Origin: Corynebacterium faecale
GTDB lineage: Bacteria; Actinomycetota; Actinomycetes; Mycobacteriales; Mycobacteriaceae
Assembly: GCF_030408735.1 (NCBI RefSeq)
Contig: NZ_CP047204.1
Location: 1,054,001-1,118,000, forward strand
Length of the DNA: 64,000 nucleotides
Reading direction: 5' to 3'
Part shown: positions 27,564 to 37,024 of the stretch, in pieces
Position numbering within the stretch: position 1 is the stretch's first letter
How the letters are laid out: every line of letters begins with the position of its first letter
Notes under the pieces: model-generated
Told to the model about the DNA's origin: nothing
Seen by the model: only the letters and a program-made list of their open reading frames with translations
Database searches by the model: none
Program-made: the position numbers and the translations under genes

Positions 27564-27597
27564 CTGCGCCCGTATGGTGATTTGAGACAGGGTCTAG
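27564..27597 (+). repeat. Solo left end of the IS3 element found at 52821
   Basis: 34 bases identical to 52821-52854 (CTGCGCCCGTATGGTGATTT then GAGACAGGGTCTAG). There it is the left end of a nearly complete IS3 element. Here the element is cut at a CTAG where an IS701-type end begins. Confidence 0.85.
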
Positions 27598-27903
27598 TAG
27601 TACTTCGTTAGGTAGGTGCGCGCCCGCAATACGGGCAGCACCCCAACAACTCGATGACCATCGATTGAAGTTCGGCGAGGACAGCATAGAAACTCACCCC
27701 GCCACCTGGGCTTTTGGGTCGGTGGCGGCCAACCGTTGCTGGGTGACAAACAAATGCGCGGCCGTGACCAACGTGGTGTGGTGATGCCAGCCCAACCAGT
27801 GCCGACCCTCGAAATGATCCAGGCCCAACCCGTGTTTGAGTTCACGATAGTCATGCTCGATCCGCCACCGAATCTTGCCTAAGCGCACCAACTCCTCAAG
27901 GTC
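27598..27903 (-). pseudogene. IS701-type transposase C-terminal remnant
   Basis: The minus strand encodes KIRWRIEHDYRELKHGLGLD, HFEGRHWLGWHHHTTLVTAA and VTQQRLAATDPKAQ, the C-terminal catalytic (Glu-containing) part of IS701-family DDE transposases, followed by GVLPVLRARTY. The element end TAGTACTTCGTTAG abuts CTAG, the favoured IS701 target. The other side is cut off by the IS256 element at 27904. Confidence 0.8.
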
Positions 27904-29370
27904 GTGTCCATTAGCGTGGTGTATCTGTAACTGCCGGTAGGCGACCCCCATGGAAAAGATGGGCGACCACCGCAGGTACCTTTCGAATCAACTCTTACCT
28001 ATCCTCGAAAGGACAGCCCACGATGGCCGCTGGCCCCTATTCTATCGACCCCACCACCTATCTCGACGAATTACTCGCTCAAGCATCCCCCGATTTGATG
28101 CGCGAGATGCTTCAAGGCTTCATCAACCAGATCCTCTCGACCCAGGCCGACCAGGTCTGCGGCGGGCGATTACGCTACCGTCAGCGATGCCCGCACCAAT
28201 GTCCGCAACGGCTATCGTCACCGGGATTTCGACACCCGGGTTGGCACCGTCGACGTCGCAGTCCCGAAACTACGCACCGGCTCCTTCTTCCCGGACTGGC
28301 TACTCGAACGGCGTACCCGAGCGGAACGGGCCCTGACCACCGTGATCGCCACGTGTTATTTGAAGGGCGTGTCCACCAGAAGAATGAACGACCTAGTCGC
28401 AAGCTTGGGGATCAACAACTTGTCGAAGTCCCAGGTGTCTGACATGGCCAAAGACCTCGATGTCATGGTCGAAGAATTCCGCACCAGACCCTTAGATACC
28501 GGACCCTACCTCTACGTTTCCTGCGACGCACTCACCATGAAGGTAAGGGAAGGCGGACGCGTAGTGAAGACCTCTGTCCTGCTGGCCACCGGTGTTAACG
28601 CCGAAGGGTATCGGGAGTTACTTGGCATGCAGGTCGCCACATCCGAGTCCGTCGCATCGTGGACAGGGTTCTTTCGCGACCTCAAAGCCCGAGGGCTCAC
28701 CGAGGTCTACCTGGTGACCAGTGATGCTCACCTGGGGATCCAGCACGCGATTGGGGAGGTGTTACCGAATGCCTCCTGGCAACGGTGCCGCACGCACTTT
28801 TCCAAGAACCTGTACGGGATGGTATCGAAAACGCAATGGCCGACCTTGTCGGCGATGTTCCATACGATTTTCCAGCAGCCAGATGCTGAATCGGTATGGG
28901 CTCAGGCGAGGGATGTGGTGGAGTTTTGCCAGGAGAAGTTCCCGCATGTCGCCGATTACCTGAATGAAGCCCTTGACGAATTGCTCGCGTTTACCCAGTG
29001 CCCAAAATCGGTGTGGACGAAGGTCTGGTCAAACAACCCCACCGAACGACTCAATCGTGAGATCCGCCGGCGCACCGATGTCGTGGGGATCTTCCCGAAC
29101 CGGGACGCTGTTGTTCGCTTGGTTGGTGCGGTCTTGGCGGAACAGCATGATGATTGGATTCAGCAGAAGCGGTACATGTCGCTGACGAGCCTGGAGCAGA
29201 CCAAGGCGATGATGACTGCGAACATCATCGATGCGGACGACATTACTTCTGAGATCACACGGAGGGATGCCGCATGAACCAGCATCAGTTTCTAGCTCGT
29301 GATGGTCCCTGAGGTCGTTACGCTGCTTGTTTTATCGAAAGGGCAGATACACCACTCACGCGGACTTGAC
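27904..29370 (+). mobile_element. IS256-family element, copy A
   Basis: The left end GTGTCCATTAGCGTGGTGTA pairs imperfectly with the right end GGCAGATACACCACTCACGC. A second, more decayed copy with the same left end starts at 39862. The element inserted into the IS701 remnant on its left and borders IS110 debris on its right. Confidence 0.8.
28023..29277 (+). pseudogene. IS256-family (mutator type) transposase, single frameshift
   Basis: About 418 codons. It starts MAAGPYSIDPTTYLDELLAQ and ends ITRRDAA. The DDE residues lie in YVSCDALTMKV, YLVTSDAHLGIQ and NNPTERLNREI. One extra base near 28160 (GCGGCGGGCGATTAC against GCGGCGCTGATTAC in the second copy) throws the frame after about residue 46. 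The rest is intact to the stop. Without that base the protein would be full length, so inactivation is recent or is a sequencing error. Confidence 0.85.
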
Positions 29371-29394
29371 CACCAAACGCCGACGCGCGTCACA

Positions 29395-30032
29395 TCGCGT
29401 TGAAGACATTGGCCACCACCTACCGGGATTTGCACAAGCAGGGCAAAAAGCTGGAAGAACACATCAGCATCCTGGTTGAGGCAATCAATCCACATGTGAC
29501 CTCGATATTTGGCAGTGGTGCCGTGGTGGCGGCTGATCTGATCGTCAGTGTTGGGGAAAACCCAGGCCGGATTCACTCCGAGGCGGCTTTGGCTCATCTG
29601 TGTGGGGTCGCACCGATTCCGGCTAGTTCGGGGAGGACTCATCGGCATCGTCTCAACCGGGGTGGGGATCGGCGGGCGAATTCTGCGCTGCATCGGATTG
29701 CGTTGGTGCGGATGCATTATGACCAGCGCATCAGGGACTATGTAGCCAAGCGTACGAAGGAAGGACTATCGAAAAGGGAGATCTTACGGTGTCTGAAACG
29801 TGCCATTGTCAGGGAAGTCTACCGGGTGGTCTGCCTGGGCCAACCTGTTATTCCAACGGGCCAAGTAGGGGTCGATGAGCTCAAAGCCCGACGAGTCGAG
29901 AGGCAGCTGTCGCAGGCTAAGGTTGCGGAAACACTCGGGTGTGCCCCGGCGAGGATCAGTGATATCGAAACCGGCAAGCGTCCTTTGCCAGAGTTGAGGT
30001 TGGCTTATGAGGAACTTCTCAAATCAGCTTGA
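29395..30032 (+). pseudogene. IS110-type transposase C-terminal half with XRE tail
   Basis: About 210 residues corresponding to the C-terminal half of the complete IS110 transposase at 38361-39590: LKTLATTYRDLHKQ, the Tnp_20 region HLCGVAPIPASSGRTHRHRL, and RRANSALHRIALVRM. It ends with the same helix-turn-helix, LSQAKVAETLGCAPARISDI then ETGKRPL. The N-terminal DEDD half was removed by the IS256 element. The element's right end (GCTTGACACAACATAAGAGC) follows the stop. Confidence 0.85.
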
Positions 30033-30212
30033 CACAACATAAGAGCATCACCCTCGATCGGAAAGAGCACGACTGGTAAATGTTACTTCCCTGATGCTTT
30101 ACTCCACCTAACCAGATTCTGCACCCGAGAAGAATAAAGAAAACACCGCTAGTTTTTCTTATATCGTGAAGATATTAGAGTACCAGTTACCGAAAGTTAC
30201 CTCTTTCGGTCC

Positions 30213-30965
30213 CTACAGCTCCTTGGACTGTTTGGTTCCTACCACGAACTCGTCAATGTGGTCAGCCCACCAAAAATACAGGTCGTCTACAAAATGGTAA
30301 AGTGCGGGACCCCACCGATGAGAATCTGAAGAAAGCACTAATTCAGATGGAGGTGATGGCGTAACTGCGAATCCTAAACTGTTAAGAAGTTCATAATAAG
30401 GCGCTTGAATATCCTCCCACTCACTAGCTTTCCGTCCTTTCGAGAGGGGAACCTCTTTCCCCAAAGTGGTGTGTGTGGCGAAAGGGGTTTTTAGAACCAA
30501 GGTACTTTCAATTATGCCTAGCTTACTAAGTTGGCGTTGTAGTTTTCTGGCTCCGATCTCGAACAAGCGAAAGTGCCTCGGTGTGCCCATCTCAATTCTT
30601 GTACCGTGGCGAATTGTGTTAAGGTAACCAGACTTTTTCAACTCGCTGCTGTGGGTAAGGTAGGTGGTGCCTTCGATAGGAACAACACCCCAGTGCTCAG
30701 TTGCGATATCGATGATGATGGCATCGGAATCAGGAGCCCATCGTCGTACAGCACTACCTAAATTAGAACTGATATCACCCATAACAGATCGTTTATCGAA
30801 ATTATGATCTAGTCCAGGAAGATCCTCGGGCATTGGTAGCGGCGGAGCGAATGAAGACGCAAAAGTTTGTCTCGCGACATACTGACTAACTCGGAAACGA
30901 TTCTGGGTCACCCTCACAATATCTCTAGAAACGCATGAGCCATAAATGAAAAGATTGGTGGGCAT
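30213..30965 (-). CDS. DUF6270 family protein
   Basis: 250 aa, soluble. It starts LFIYGSCVSRDIVRV, the DUF6270 signature (hydrophobic strand, then GSCVSRD). DAIIIDIATEHWGV and the C-terminal HRWGPALYHFVDDLYFWWAD (a conserved His near the end) give an SGNH-hydrolase-like order of Ser and His. Members often sit in capsule or teichoic-acid loci and may be sugar O-acyl esterases or transferases; this is inferred. It is the last gene of the minus-strand unit wzm-wzt-heparinase-hydrolase/GT, 33 bases behind the preceding gene. AT-rich codons. Confidence 0.75.
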   Translation of the reverse strand: MPTNLFIYGSCVSRDIVRVTQNRFRVSQYVARQTFASSFAPPLPMPEDLPGLDHNFDKRSVMGDISSNLGSAVRRWAPDSDAIIIDIATEHWGVVPIEGTTYLTHSSELKKSGYLNTIRHGTRIEMGTPRHFRLFEIGARKLQRQLSKLGIIESTLVLKTPFATHTTLGKEVPLSKGRKASEWEDIQAPYYELLNSLGFAVTPSPPSELVLSSDSHRWGPALYHFVDDLYFWWADHIDEFVVGTKQSKEL

Positions 30966-30998
30966 GTGGAAAACTGGTCCTTTAGAACTTTGATTTGC

Positions 30999-33284
30999 TC
31001 ACAACATGTGATAAGTGAGTCGGTTTATGAAAATTTCCGCATCAAGTTTTTTATATTTCAGGATCTTCACGCCCCAACAATAAACCTGATCTGGAAGCAC
31101 TACCATTTCTGAGATTGCACGCCGTCCTCTCCTAGTTGTAAGCGCACGAAAATGGCCAATTTCTGGATTGCTTGATATTGAAAGGCCCGGAGCATTTACT
31201 GCCGAATTTATTGGTCTACCATCTTTCTCTCTCAGATCAAATGCAAGCAAGGCATTCCGTGGAATGGACCCTGGACGAACATCGAGATCGAGCGAAATTT
31301 CAAAGCTGTTAAGTGGCTCGCTAAAGAGAAATTCATCTAGCTCACTAAGCTCTATTCGCGCTTCCTGTAAAACAGTACTTTTTGGAACGCGTACAAACGG
31401 AGCTACAGCAGGAAACTGTCTGCCGAATTCATCGATCGACCTCAGAGATTCAAACTGGATCAATTCCCGTTTTAACCGCTTAATTGGGTCTGCTTTAGCA
31501 GACCGATTGAGTTCAGTATCCTGACTCGGATGCCTCAACCAGATATAGGATGGGCTTTTGCCATCAAGGATTACAGGGGCAGTTCTATCTGAAAGATTGT
31601 GGGGAGTTGGCTTCGGAGCTATTATCGATCCATCTGATTCTAACCTGCACACCGATAGTAATCCGATCGCAATCATCGGGCGGTGCACTTCTCGAACTAC
31701 TGATAGTTCCTTAGATTCCCAGATTCCTGTGAACCCTGTGGCTAAAGACACTCTCATGCCGACAAAGGGATCAGCCAAATACCTAGAGATCTGTTCGAAA
31801 TAGTCAAGACCGAGAATGTCGTCGTCATCTAAGCGAAAGAGCCCGAAGACCCCAGGCTCATCCAAGAGTTGCTTCGCAAGACTGACGGGATCCATCACTT
31901 TTGAAAGCTCCGATACCTCATCCAAGATTAGAAACGGATAGGTTTTCGCAGCTGATGTAAGAAGTCTCTTGAATTTTTCAGGCATACTTTCGGAGTAGGA
32001 GAGTATATGTTTGTATTCGAATCCCTGAGAAGCCAGATTCAATTGGGGTAATGAAATATTGAGAAAGACGTCCGCGCGCTGGGTCAGTCGTTCGTCAGAG
32101 AATAAGTAGTTCTTATACTCCTGATCGTTTGAGAAACGCGACCCATTGCTAGCTTTCCAAGCAACAGAATTGGGGCTGTAAACGCTGAATTTGGTGCTTC
32201 CAATTATCAAAGTTTTATCCTTCTTAAGATTTGAGGAGTCCACCTGCCGTTCCTTAACCATAGTCACGCTCGTAGGCTCTTCGTTCGAGTTTTGTCGTCT
32301 GCCATCTGTAGAACCCAGTTCAGTTTTTGGGTTAGAGTGTCTAGCTTCAGATAGTAACCTCGTCAGAGTGGCAGGCTCATTCCTAGTCTCGTTGATAGGA
32401 ATACCTGCTTTAGCTGCCTCCTCCAAATCGGCGCGGAAAGCCTGAAGGGTCCGAAGTGAGGAAACTTGCGTGCCTACCTTTTGAAGACCTTCAGCCCAGT
32501 TAGAAGCGTCAATTAAGGCATGGAGAGTTTCAGATCTCTGAGGTCCTGGCATGGCCTTATGCCCACGACCCCAATCGCCAAGTATGACCGATACCTTCTG
32601 GTTGCCCTCGTTTTTTACTATGTATGGAACCATTTGAAAACCGAAGTAGTTTTCGTCGCCAATATTCTGTATGTAAAGAACATGGTTCTTAGCACGACCA
32701 TTTACGAGAGCCTTCTGTCGATCCAACTCTGAGTAAGATTGCCGGGGGAAAAGTAATCTCTTATTAGTTCTGAAAAAAGTCTTACCTACAAGAATATTGA
32801 CTCGGGGGTTTATAACGCAGCTGAGTGATTCTGGAAAAAAATCTCCAAACTTTAGCGCAGGGAATCCCCCACCTGATACCCCAAAAAAAATTATTCTCCG
32901 ATCCTTGGCAAACTTGTGAACAATTTTTCTCATAACATCGAAAAAATCATGATCGTTGCGGCCAAGACAGTAGTTCGTGGAAATTTTTGTGCTCGCTGCG
33001 ACTGAAGGATCGGCGAAAGCAAGAAGAGAAACGCCTAGTTTGCTTGCCAAACCGCGTCCTTCCATCTTTGGAACTGTAGATTCAACCCCCACCGCTGAAG
33101 AAAAACATACCAACAGAACGTTTGAGTCCTCGGAACGTTCCTCATAAATGAAGTCAACAATCTCACCTTGATTATGAAATGAGTAGTGTCCGGAAACAAT
33201 ATTGCTGGTTAAGGCATCAGCGAGACCTTCACGCTTCTGAGAGGTTAGATCTGCATACCAAGACGTATCTCGGACTCTTTTCAC
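30999..33284 (-). CDS. Alpha/beta hydrolase - glycosyltransferase fusion
   Basis: 761-aa cytoplasmic protein with three parts. Residues about 35-260 form an alpha/beta hydrolase of the accessory-Sec Asp2/XcbB type, with nucleophile elbow FFGVSGGGFPAL (Ser137), NIGDENYFG (Asp210) and GDWGRGHKAM (His242). Residues about 355-640 look like the putative rhamnosyltransferase family (PF11316-type), with FLNISLPQLN and the acidic metal motif FRLDDDDILGLDYF (about 486-489). The last ~100 residues are a beta-rich accessory domain (LLAFDL ... GLSISSNPEIGHF) that also ends the protein encoded at 54950. It probably adds a sugar to the locus polymer and removes or moves an acyl group. Confidence 0.72.
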   Translation of the reverse strand: MKRVRDTSWYADLTSQKREGLADALTSNIVSGHYSFHNQGEIVDFIYEERSEDSNVLLVCFSSAVGVESTVPKMEGRGLASKLGVSLLAFADPSVAASTKISTNYCLGRNDHDFFDVMRKIVHKFAKDRRIIFFGVSGGGFPALKFGDFFPESLSCVINPRVNILVGKTFFRTNKRLLFPRQSYSELDRQKALVNGRAKNHVLYIQNIGDENYFGFQMVPYIVKNEGNQKVSVILGDWGRGHKAMPGPQRSETLHALIDASNWAEGLQKVGTQVSSLRTLQAFRADLEEAAKAGIPINETRNEPATLTRLLSEARHSNPKTELGSTDGRRQNSNEEPTSVTMVKERQVDSSNLKKDKTLIIGSTKFSVYSPNSVAWKASNGSRFSNDQEYKNYLFSDERLTQRADVFLNISLPQLNLASQGFEYKHILSYSESMPEKFKRLLTSAAKTYPFLILDEVSELSKVMDPVSLAKQLLDEPGVFGLFRLDDDDILGLDYFEQISRYLADPFVGMRVSLATGFTGIWESKELSVVREVHRPMIAIGLLSVCRLESDGSIIAPKPTPHNLSDRTAPVILDGKSPSYIWLRHPSQDTELNRSAKADPIKRLKRELIQFESLRSIDEFGRQFPAVAPFVRVPKSTVLQEARIELSELDEFLFSEPLNSFEISLDLDVRPGSIPRNALLAFDLREKDGRPINSAVNAPGLSISSNPEIGHFRALTTRRGRRAISEMVVLPDQVYCWGVKILKYKKLDAEIFINRLTYHML

Positions 33285-33383
33285 TTTGGTTCAACTTTCA
33301 GGTCAGAAATATATTATTTGATAATTCAAAAATGTAAAGGCGGTTATTGCTGAGCTAACTTTCTTTGCACTTGAAGTCCTCAC

Positions 33384-36041
33384 TCATAGTTTAATTTCAA
33401 CCGGTTTTGTGCCAAAAGCCTGCCGGGAATTTTGACCGGGGAGTTCCGCATAAACGCGGACTCGGTAGATCCCTGGCTGGGGTATCTTCCATACAGCCGT
33501 ACCTCCCGCGAAACGGACAAGCGAACCCACCTTATTTCGACCATTAAAAAGTTGACCCAAAGCCGATGCGCCCTCCGGAAGGGCCACAGCAACGCCTAAC
33601 TCTTTCTCATTGCTGTCGTAGCTAGTAACATTCGGTAGAATAAAATCTGATCCTTCACTTCTACTTCTTGACAGCGTTTGGACGAAATCGCGAAATACCG
33701 ATCCAAATGATGAGTGTGGCGCCCCGGGCAGCGTGAGGAGTTCAGTGGTATACCCCGAAGCGCGGGAGTCATCTACGAGCGGGATTACATGATTTCGGTA
33801 ATGCCCATCCTTTTTGCCAACGATAACTGTTATGTCGGTATTTCTAACTCCAGAAGCAAGAATGCGGCTCGCAATTTTGTTACTCCAATAGACATCATTA
33901 TGAGAGGTTCCACCAGCGAGGTATTCCAGAATATTGGGATGGGGCTTCTCTAGGAAGTTGCCGATTAGATATTGAGGTGCACCCGCATAAACATGCCCTA
34001 CGCCCGCGCTCACTCCATGTAGTAGTGCAGAGGTCCCGCCCTTAGACGAGCCTAACGTAAACACGTTCTTCCACGAGAGATCCATCGTGTTAACAAGTGT
34101 CTTGATCAATCCTTGGACACTTCGGAATTCCGCTAAGTTTCTTCCCGATGATAAATAGTACGAACCTTGATCTCCGAAGTCATCGAGAATGTAAAGGACA
34201 CGACCATCAAAATCTTTTAAAGAGTTTCGGTAATTAAACGTAAAGTCACCAATTTCATGAACTGCTGAGAACACGACTGCTAGTTCCGTTTTGGACTTCT
34301 CTGCCCGGTCTTCTAACAAGTAATGTACCGGCTTTTCTCCCCAATATGTCTTCCATTCCGAGGAGAAAGGGGTTACGCCCCGGTCATCTAGGAGGAAGTC
34401 ACTAGTTCGCAAGGTCCAGCGAATCTGTGCAGCGCTGCTTTCGAACTCTACCTCGATAGTATAAGAAGGCTCTCTTGTACCCATCTCAGGAAACTTCCAC
34501 CCCTGAACTCGGGGATGCCGTTTACCTAGGAACTGCTGAACTGAGACGGCTGGTTCACCTTCCCATTGCATTTCCGCTATCTTCTTTTCCGTGACAACAC
34601 TGTAAAATTCAATGAAGTTTCCCCTTAAAAACGGAATTACTTTCGCACCCAGATGCCAAAGAAAAGTTAACGAGCGGGGGTTTTTTGATGTAACGTCATC
34701 GATTACCACTAGCGCAGGTTGGCTTCTGTCGGAGAAGTTTGCGATGACGCGCCGACTCCATTCCAACTGACGATACCTCCCAGTTTGTCCGGTTACATCT
34801 AAGGTTGTTTCAGTAGCCTCATTAGTTGTAAGGGTGGTTAACTGAGATTTGTCATCTGTTCTGGGCAATCCTTGACCGTCAACAATTAGCGTATTATGAG
34901 CGAAGCTTGAGAAGGCGAACTGGGTGAAGGGATCATCATATTGGTAGCCGTTCGGGCCAGCTTCAGCCAGTATTTCGTGTCCATTCGCCGCATAATAGAT
35001 ACTTAGTTCGTCGGAATGCTTGTGGTAGTCGGCGTTGTATGCAGCGCTGAAGAAAAGATAGGAATCGTTTATCGAGGTCCAGCCTGAGCGGCCGATGGCA
35101 TACCCTGATTCCTCCGCTACAAATACATTTTCTTCGGGTAGCTTTCCCTCTACTCCACTCGTGAGTGCTCCAAGAAAGGCACCATCTTTAAACGTTGATC
35201 GCGCCGCAGCTGGGGTTAGTTCACCCAATTTTGTGTCACTGATGGGGGGGAAAGTTCTAAATGGTGTCACAGAAAATGCGGCATACAGATCTGCTTTGGC
35301 CATCACTGTTTCGAGATTCTTAAATAGCTGTCCATAACCACGATATTTCGCGTACTCGACAACTTTTACCAGATAGCGTGACACCATAACGTGATATGTG
35401 GGGTTATTCTCCGTATGAATACCGTCGCTGGTAAAACACTTAGCGAAGTACTCGTGAAGGCGGGTGAAAGCACGAGTTTCAAACTTAATAGATTCGTTTC
35501 CTGCAAATCCGTAATCTGTGGCAACGAGAAGGGCTATGTCCTGAAACATTCCGTGGTTATTGAGACCAGCATAAAATTCCTCTGACTGCAATAACAGTAA
35601 ATCGCTTTTCAGTTCGGCATTTAGTAGTTCGAATAAATCGTCGGGTAGTGCCTTCCGGAAAGTGTGCAGGAGCATTACAAACATCATGGCTCGTTGCGCA
35701 GTAGTCTCGTCGTGGTAGGCCATTGAACCAGTTAGCGAGGAACGGTCTTTCCAAACACGAAAGACTTTTTCTATTTGTTGCGACAGGAGAGAGGTTTCAT
35801 CATCGGTCAGTAGTTCGGCAGCAGAGTACCAAGATGGTGCAAAAAGCCAACCGTGAGCTTTGCGGCCCTCAGCCCTAGGCTCGGACGGGTCCCATATTTG
35901 ACCTGTAGCAATACGCACAGGTTCGCTGGGGTTTATTTCTACAGTACCGCTCCGAATAAAAGTTTGAACTTTTTCTCGAGCTATTTCGGCATCTAGAAAT
36001 GGAACAAACATTTCACCTGAGATGTGGGGAGGTTGAGTCAT
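33384..36041 (-). CDS. Heparinase II/III-like lyase fused to an alpha/beta hydrolase
   Basis: 885 aa, no signal peptide. Residues 1-555 match the heparinase II/III layout: an alpha/alpha barrel with GLNNHGMFQD (Asn161-Asn162-His163) and NPTYHVMVSRY, then the beta-sandwich with DYHKHSDELSIYYAANGHE and SSFAHNTLIVDG. Residues about 560-795 are an alpha/beta hydrolase with FTLGSSKGGTSALLHG (Ser666), GKKDGH and APHSSFG (His776), of the XcbB/Asp2-like kind. Residues about 800-885 are the small PGIYRVRVY domain also found in the acetyltransferase at 26294. A paralogue with only the lyase part is at 61937. It lies downstream of wzm-wzt. A cytoplasmic lyase in an export locus may trim or release the nascent uronate polymer. 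Confidence 0.8.
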   Translation of the reverse strand: MTQPPHISGEMFVPFLDAEIAREKVQTFIRSGTVEINPSEPVRIATGQIWDPSEPRAEGRKAHGWLFAPSWYSAAELLTDDETSLLSQQIEKVFRVWKDRSSLTGSMAYHDETTAQRAMMFVMLLHTFRKALPDDLFELLNAELKSDLLLLQSEEFYAGLNNHGMFQDIALLVATDYGFAGNESIKFETRAFTRLHEYFAKCFTSDGIHTENNPTYHVMVSRYLVKVVEYAKYRGYGQLFKNLETVMAKADLYAAFSVTPFRTFPPISDTKLGELTPAAARSTFKDGAFLGALTSGVEGKLPEENVFVAEESGYAIGRSGWTSINDSYLFFSAAYNADYHKHSDELSIYYAANGHEILAEAGPNGYQYDDPFTQFAFSSFAHNTLIVDGQGLPRTDDKSQLTTLTTNEATETTLDVTGQTGRYRQLEWSRRVIANFSDRSQPALVVIDDVTSKNPRSLTFLWHLGAKVIPFLRGNFIEFYSVVTEKKIAEMQWEGEPAVSVQQFLGKRHPRVQGWKFPEMGTREPSYTIEVEFESSAAQIRWTLRTSDFLLDDRGVTPFSSEWKTYWGEKPVHYLLEDRAEKSKTELAVVFSAVHEIGDFTFNYRNSLKDFDGRVLYILDDFGDQGSYYLSSGRNLAEFRSVQGLIKTLVNTMDLSWKNVFTLGSSKGGTSALLHGVSAGVGHVYAGAPQYLIGNFLEKPHPNILEYLAGGTSHNDVYWSNKIASRILASGVRNTDITVIVGKKDGHYRNHVIPLVDDSRASGYTTELLTLPGAPHSSFGSVFRDFVQTLSRSRSEGSDFILPNVTSYDSNEKELGVAVALPEGASALGQLFNGRNKVGSLVRFAGGTAVWKIPQPGIYRVRVYAELPGQNSRQAFGTKPVEIKL

Positions 36042-36190
36042 GAAAATCCTAGTTCTGCTTGATTGTCAGCATATTTACTCAGCTAATAGTACCTATCGCT
36101 GCTGTCTACTAAAGCATCGACCAAGGGAGCGGATGTGAAAACTGGGTCGCTAGTTCCCTCGCGCCGACTACTGAACACTATAAGTGCTAG

Positions 36191-37024
36191 TTAGAATATT
36201 GATCCCCGTTCTATTTCGTCGTCGAAAACTGGAAATGGCGGCGTATATTCTGAAGCTGAGGACCGCAGTAGTTTATCCGCATCGTCTAAATCACCTGAGT
36301 TTATTCGACGACTCCAGTTTCGATATAGTTTGGTGACCCGGCGAACGTTCCCGTCCATTACGATTTGTCCATCGTGTATCCAGATCGCTCGCTCACACAT
36401 TTCGGCGATTTGTCCCGCAGAGTGCGACACTAGGAAGAATGTACCGCTTTCTGCGATGAGAGATTCAGCTCTACGCTTGGCTTTATCTGCGAAGGCTGCG
36501 TCGCCGGTAGACAGGGCTTCGTCTACCAAAAGAATCTCCGGTCTAATTGAGGTTGAGATTGCAAATTTAAGCCTTGCCCCCATTCCGGAAGAGTAAGTGT
36601 TCATTGGCAGGTAAAGGGAATTACCTAAATCTGCGAACTCTGATATCTCGTCGAAAGCCGCGGGGATTTCGCTGGGAACCATGCCTGCGGCCAAGCAACC
36701 GATCCGAATGTTCTCCGCTCCGGATAGGTTAGGCATCAAAGCTGCGGAGACACCCAAGAGTTGCGGTTGTGCGCTGGTAAAAATTTGTCCACTCGAGGGA
36801 GATTCCCCGCCTGAGATGAGACGCAATAATGTCGATTTTCCCGAGCCGTTTCTGCCTATAACTCCAACAGATTCTCCAGGTCGGACTATTAGTGATACAC
36901 CTCGCAAGGCGTGAACAACTGATTTGGCTCTAAAAAACTTGCGCTGGGAGCTTGAACTACGGTCTGCTTTTATAGCATATTCCTTTGTTGCATTCCGAAC
37001 TACTATTGATGCTTTATTGGACAT
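36191..37024 (-). CDS. wzt: Polysaccharide ABC exporter, ATP-binding subunit
   Basis: 277 aa, start ATG at 37024 (MSNKASIVVRNATKEYAI). It shows Walker A VIGRNGSGKSTLLRLISGG (about 66-84), signature TYSSGMGARLKFAIST, Walker B PEILLVDEAL, and the H-loop LVSHSAGQI. This is the Wzt/TagH class (ABCA2-type polysaccharide and teichoic-acid exporters). The usual C-terminal carbohydrate-binding domain is short here, so the polymer may not need capping for recognition. It overlaps wzm by 11 bases. Confidence 0.9.
   Translation of the reverse strand: MSNKASIVVRNATKEYAIKADRSSSSQRKFFRAKSVVHALRGVSLIVRPGESVGVIGRNGSGKSTLLRLISGGESPSSGQIFTSAQPQLLGVSAALMPNLSGAENIRIGCLAAGMVPSEIPAAFDEISEFADLGNSLYLPMNTYSSGMGARLKFAISTSIRPEILLVDEALSTGDAAFADKAKRRAESLIAESGTFFLVSHSAGQIAEMCERAIWIHDGQIVMDGNVRRVTKLYRNWSRRINSGDLDDADKLLRSSASEYTPPFPVFDDEIERGSIF

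Noticed and set aside
28150..28175. Programmed frameshift in the IS256 transposase
   Set aside because: The second copy lacks the extra base and no slippery sequence is present; IS256 transposases are normally a single frame.
33384..36041. Secreted catabolic heparinase
   Set aside because: No signal peptide or lipobox at the N-terminus, and the gene lies in an export operon.
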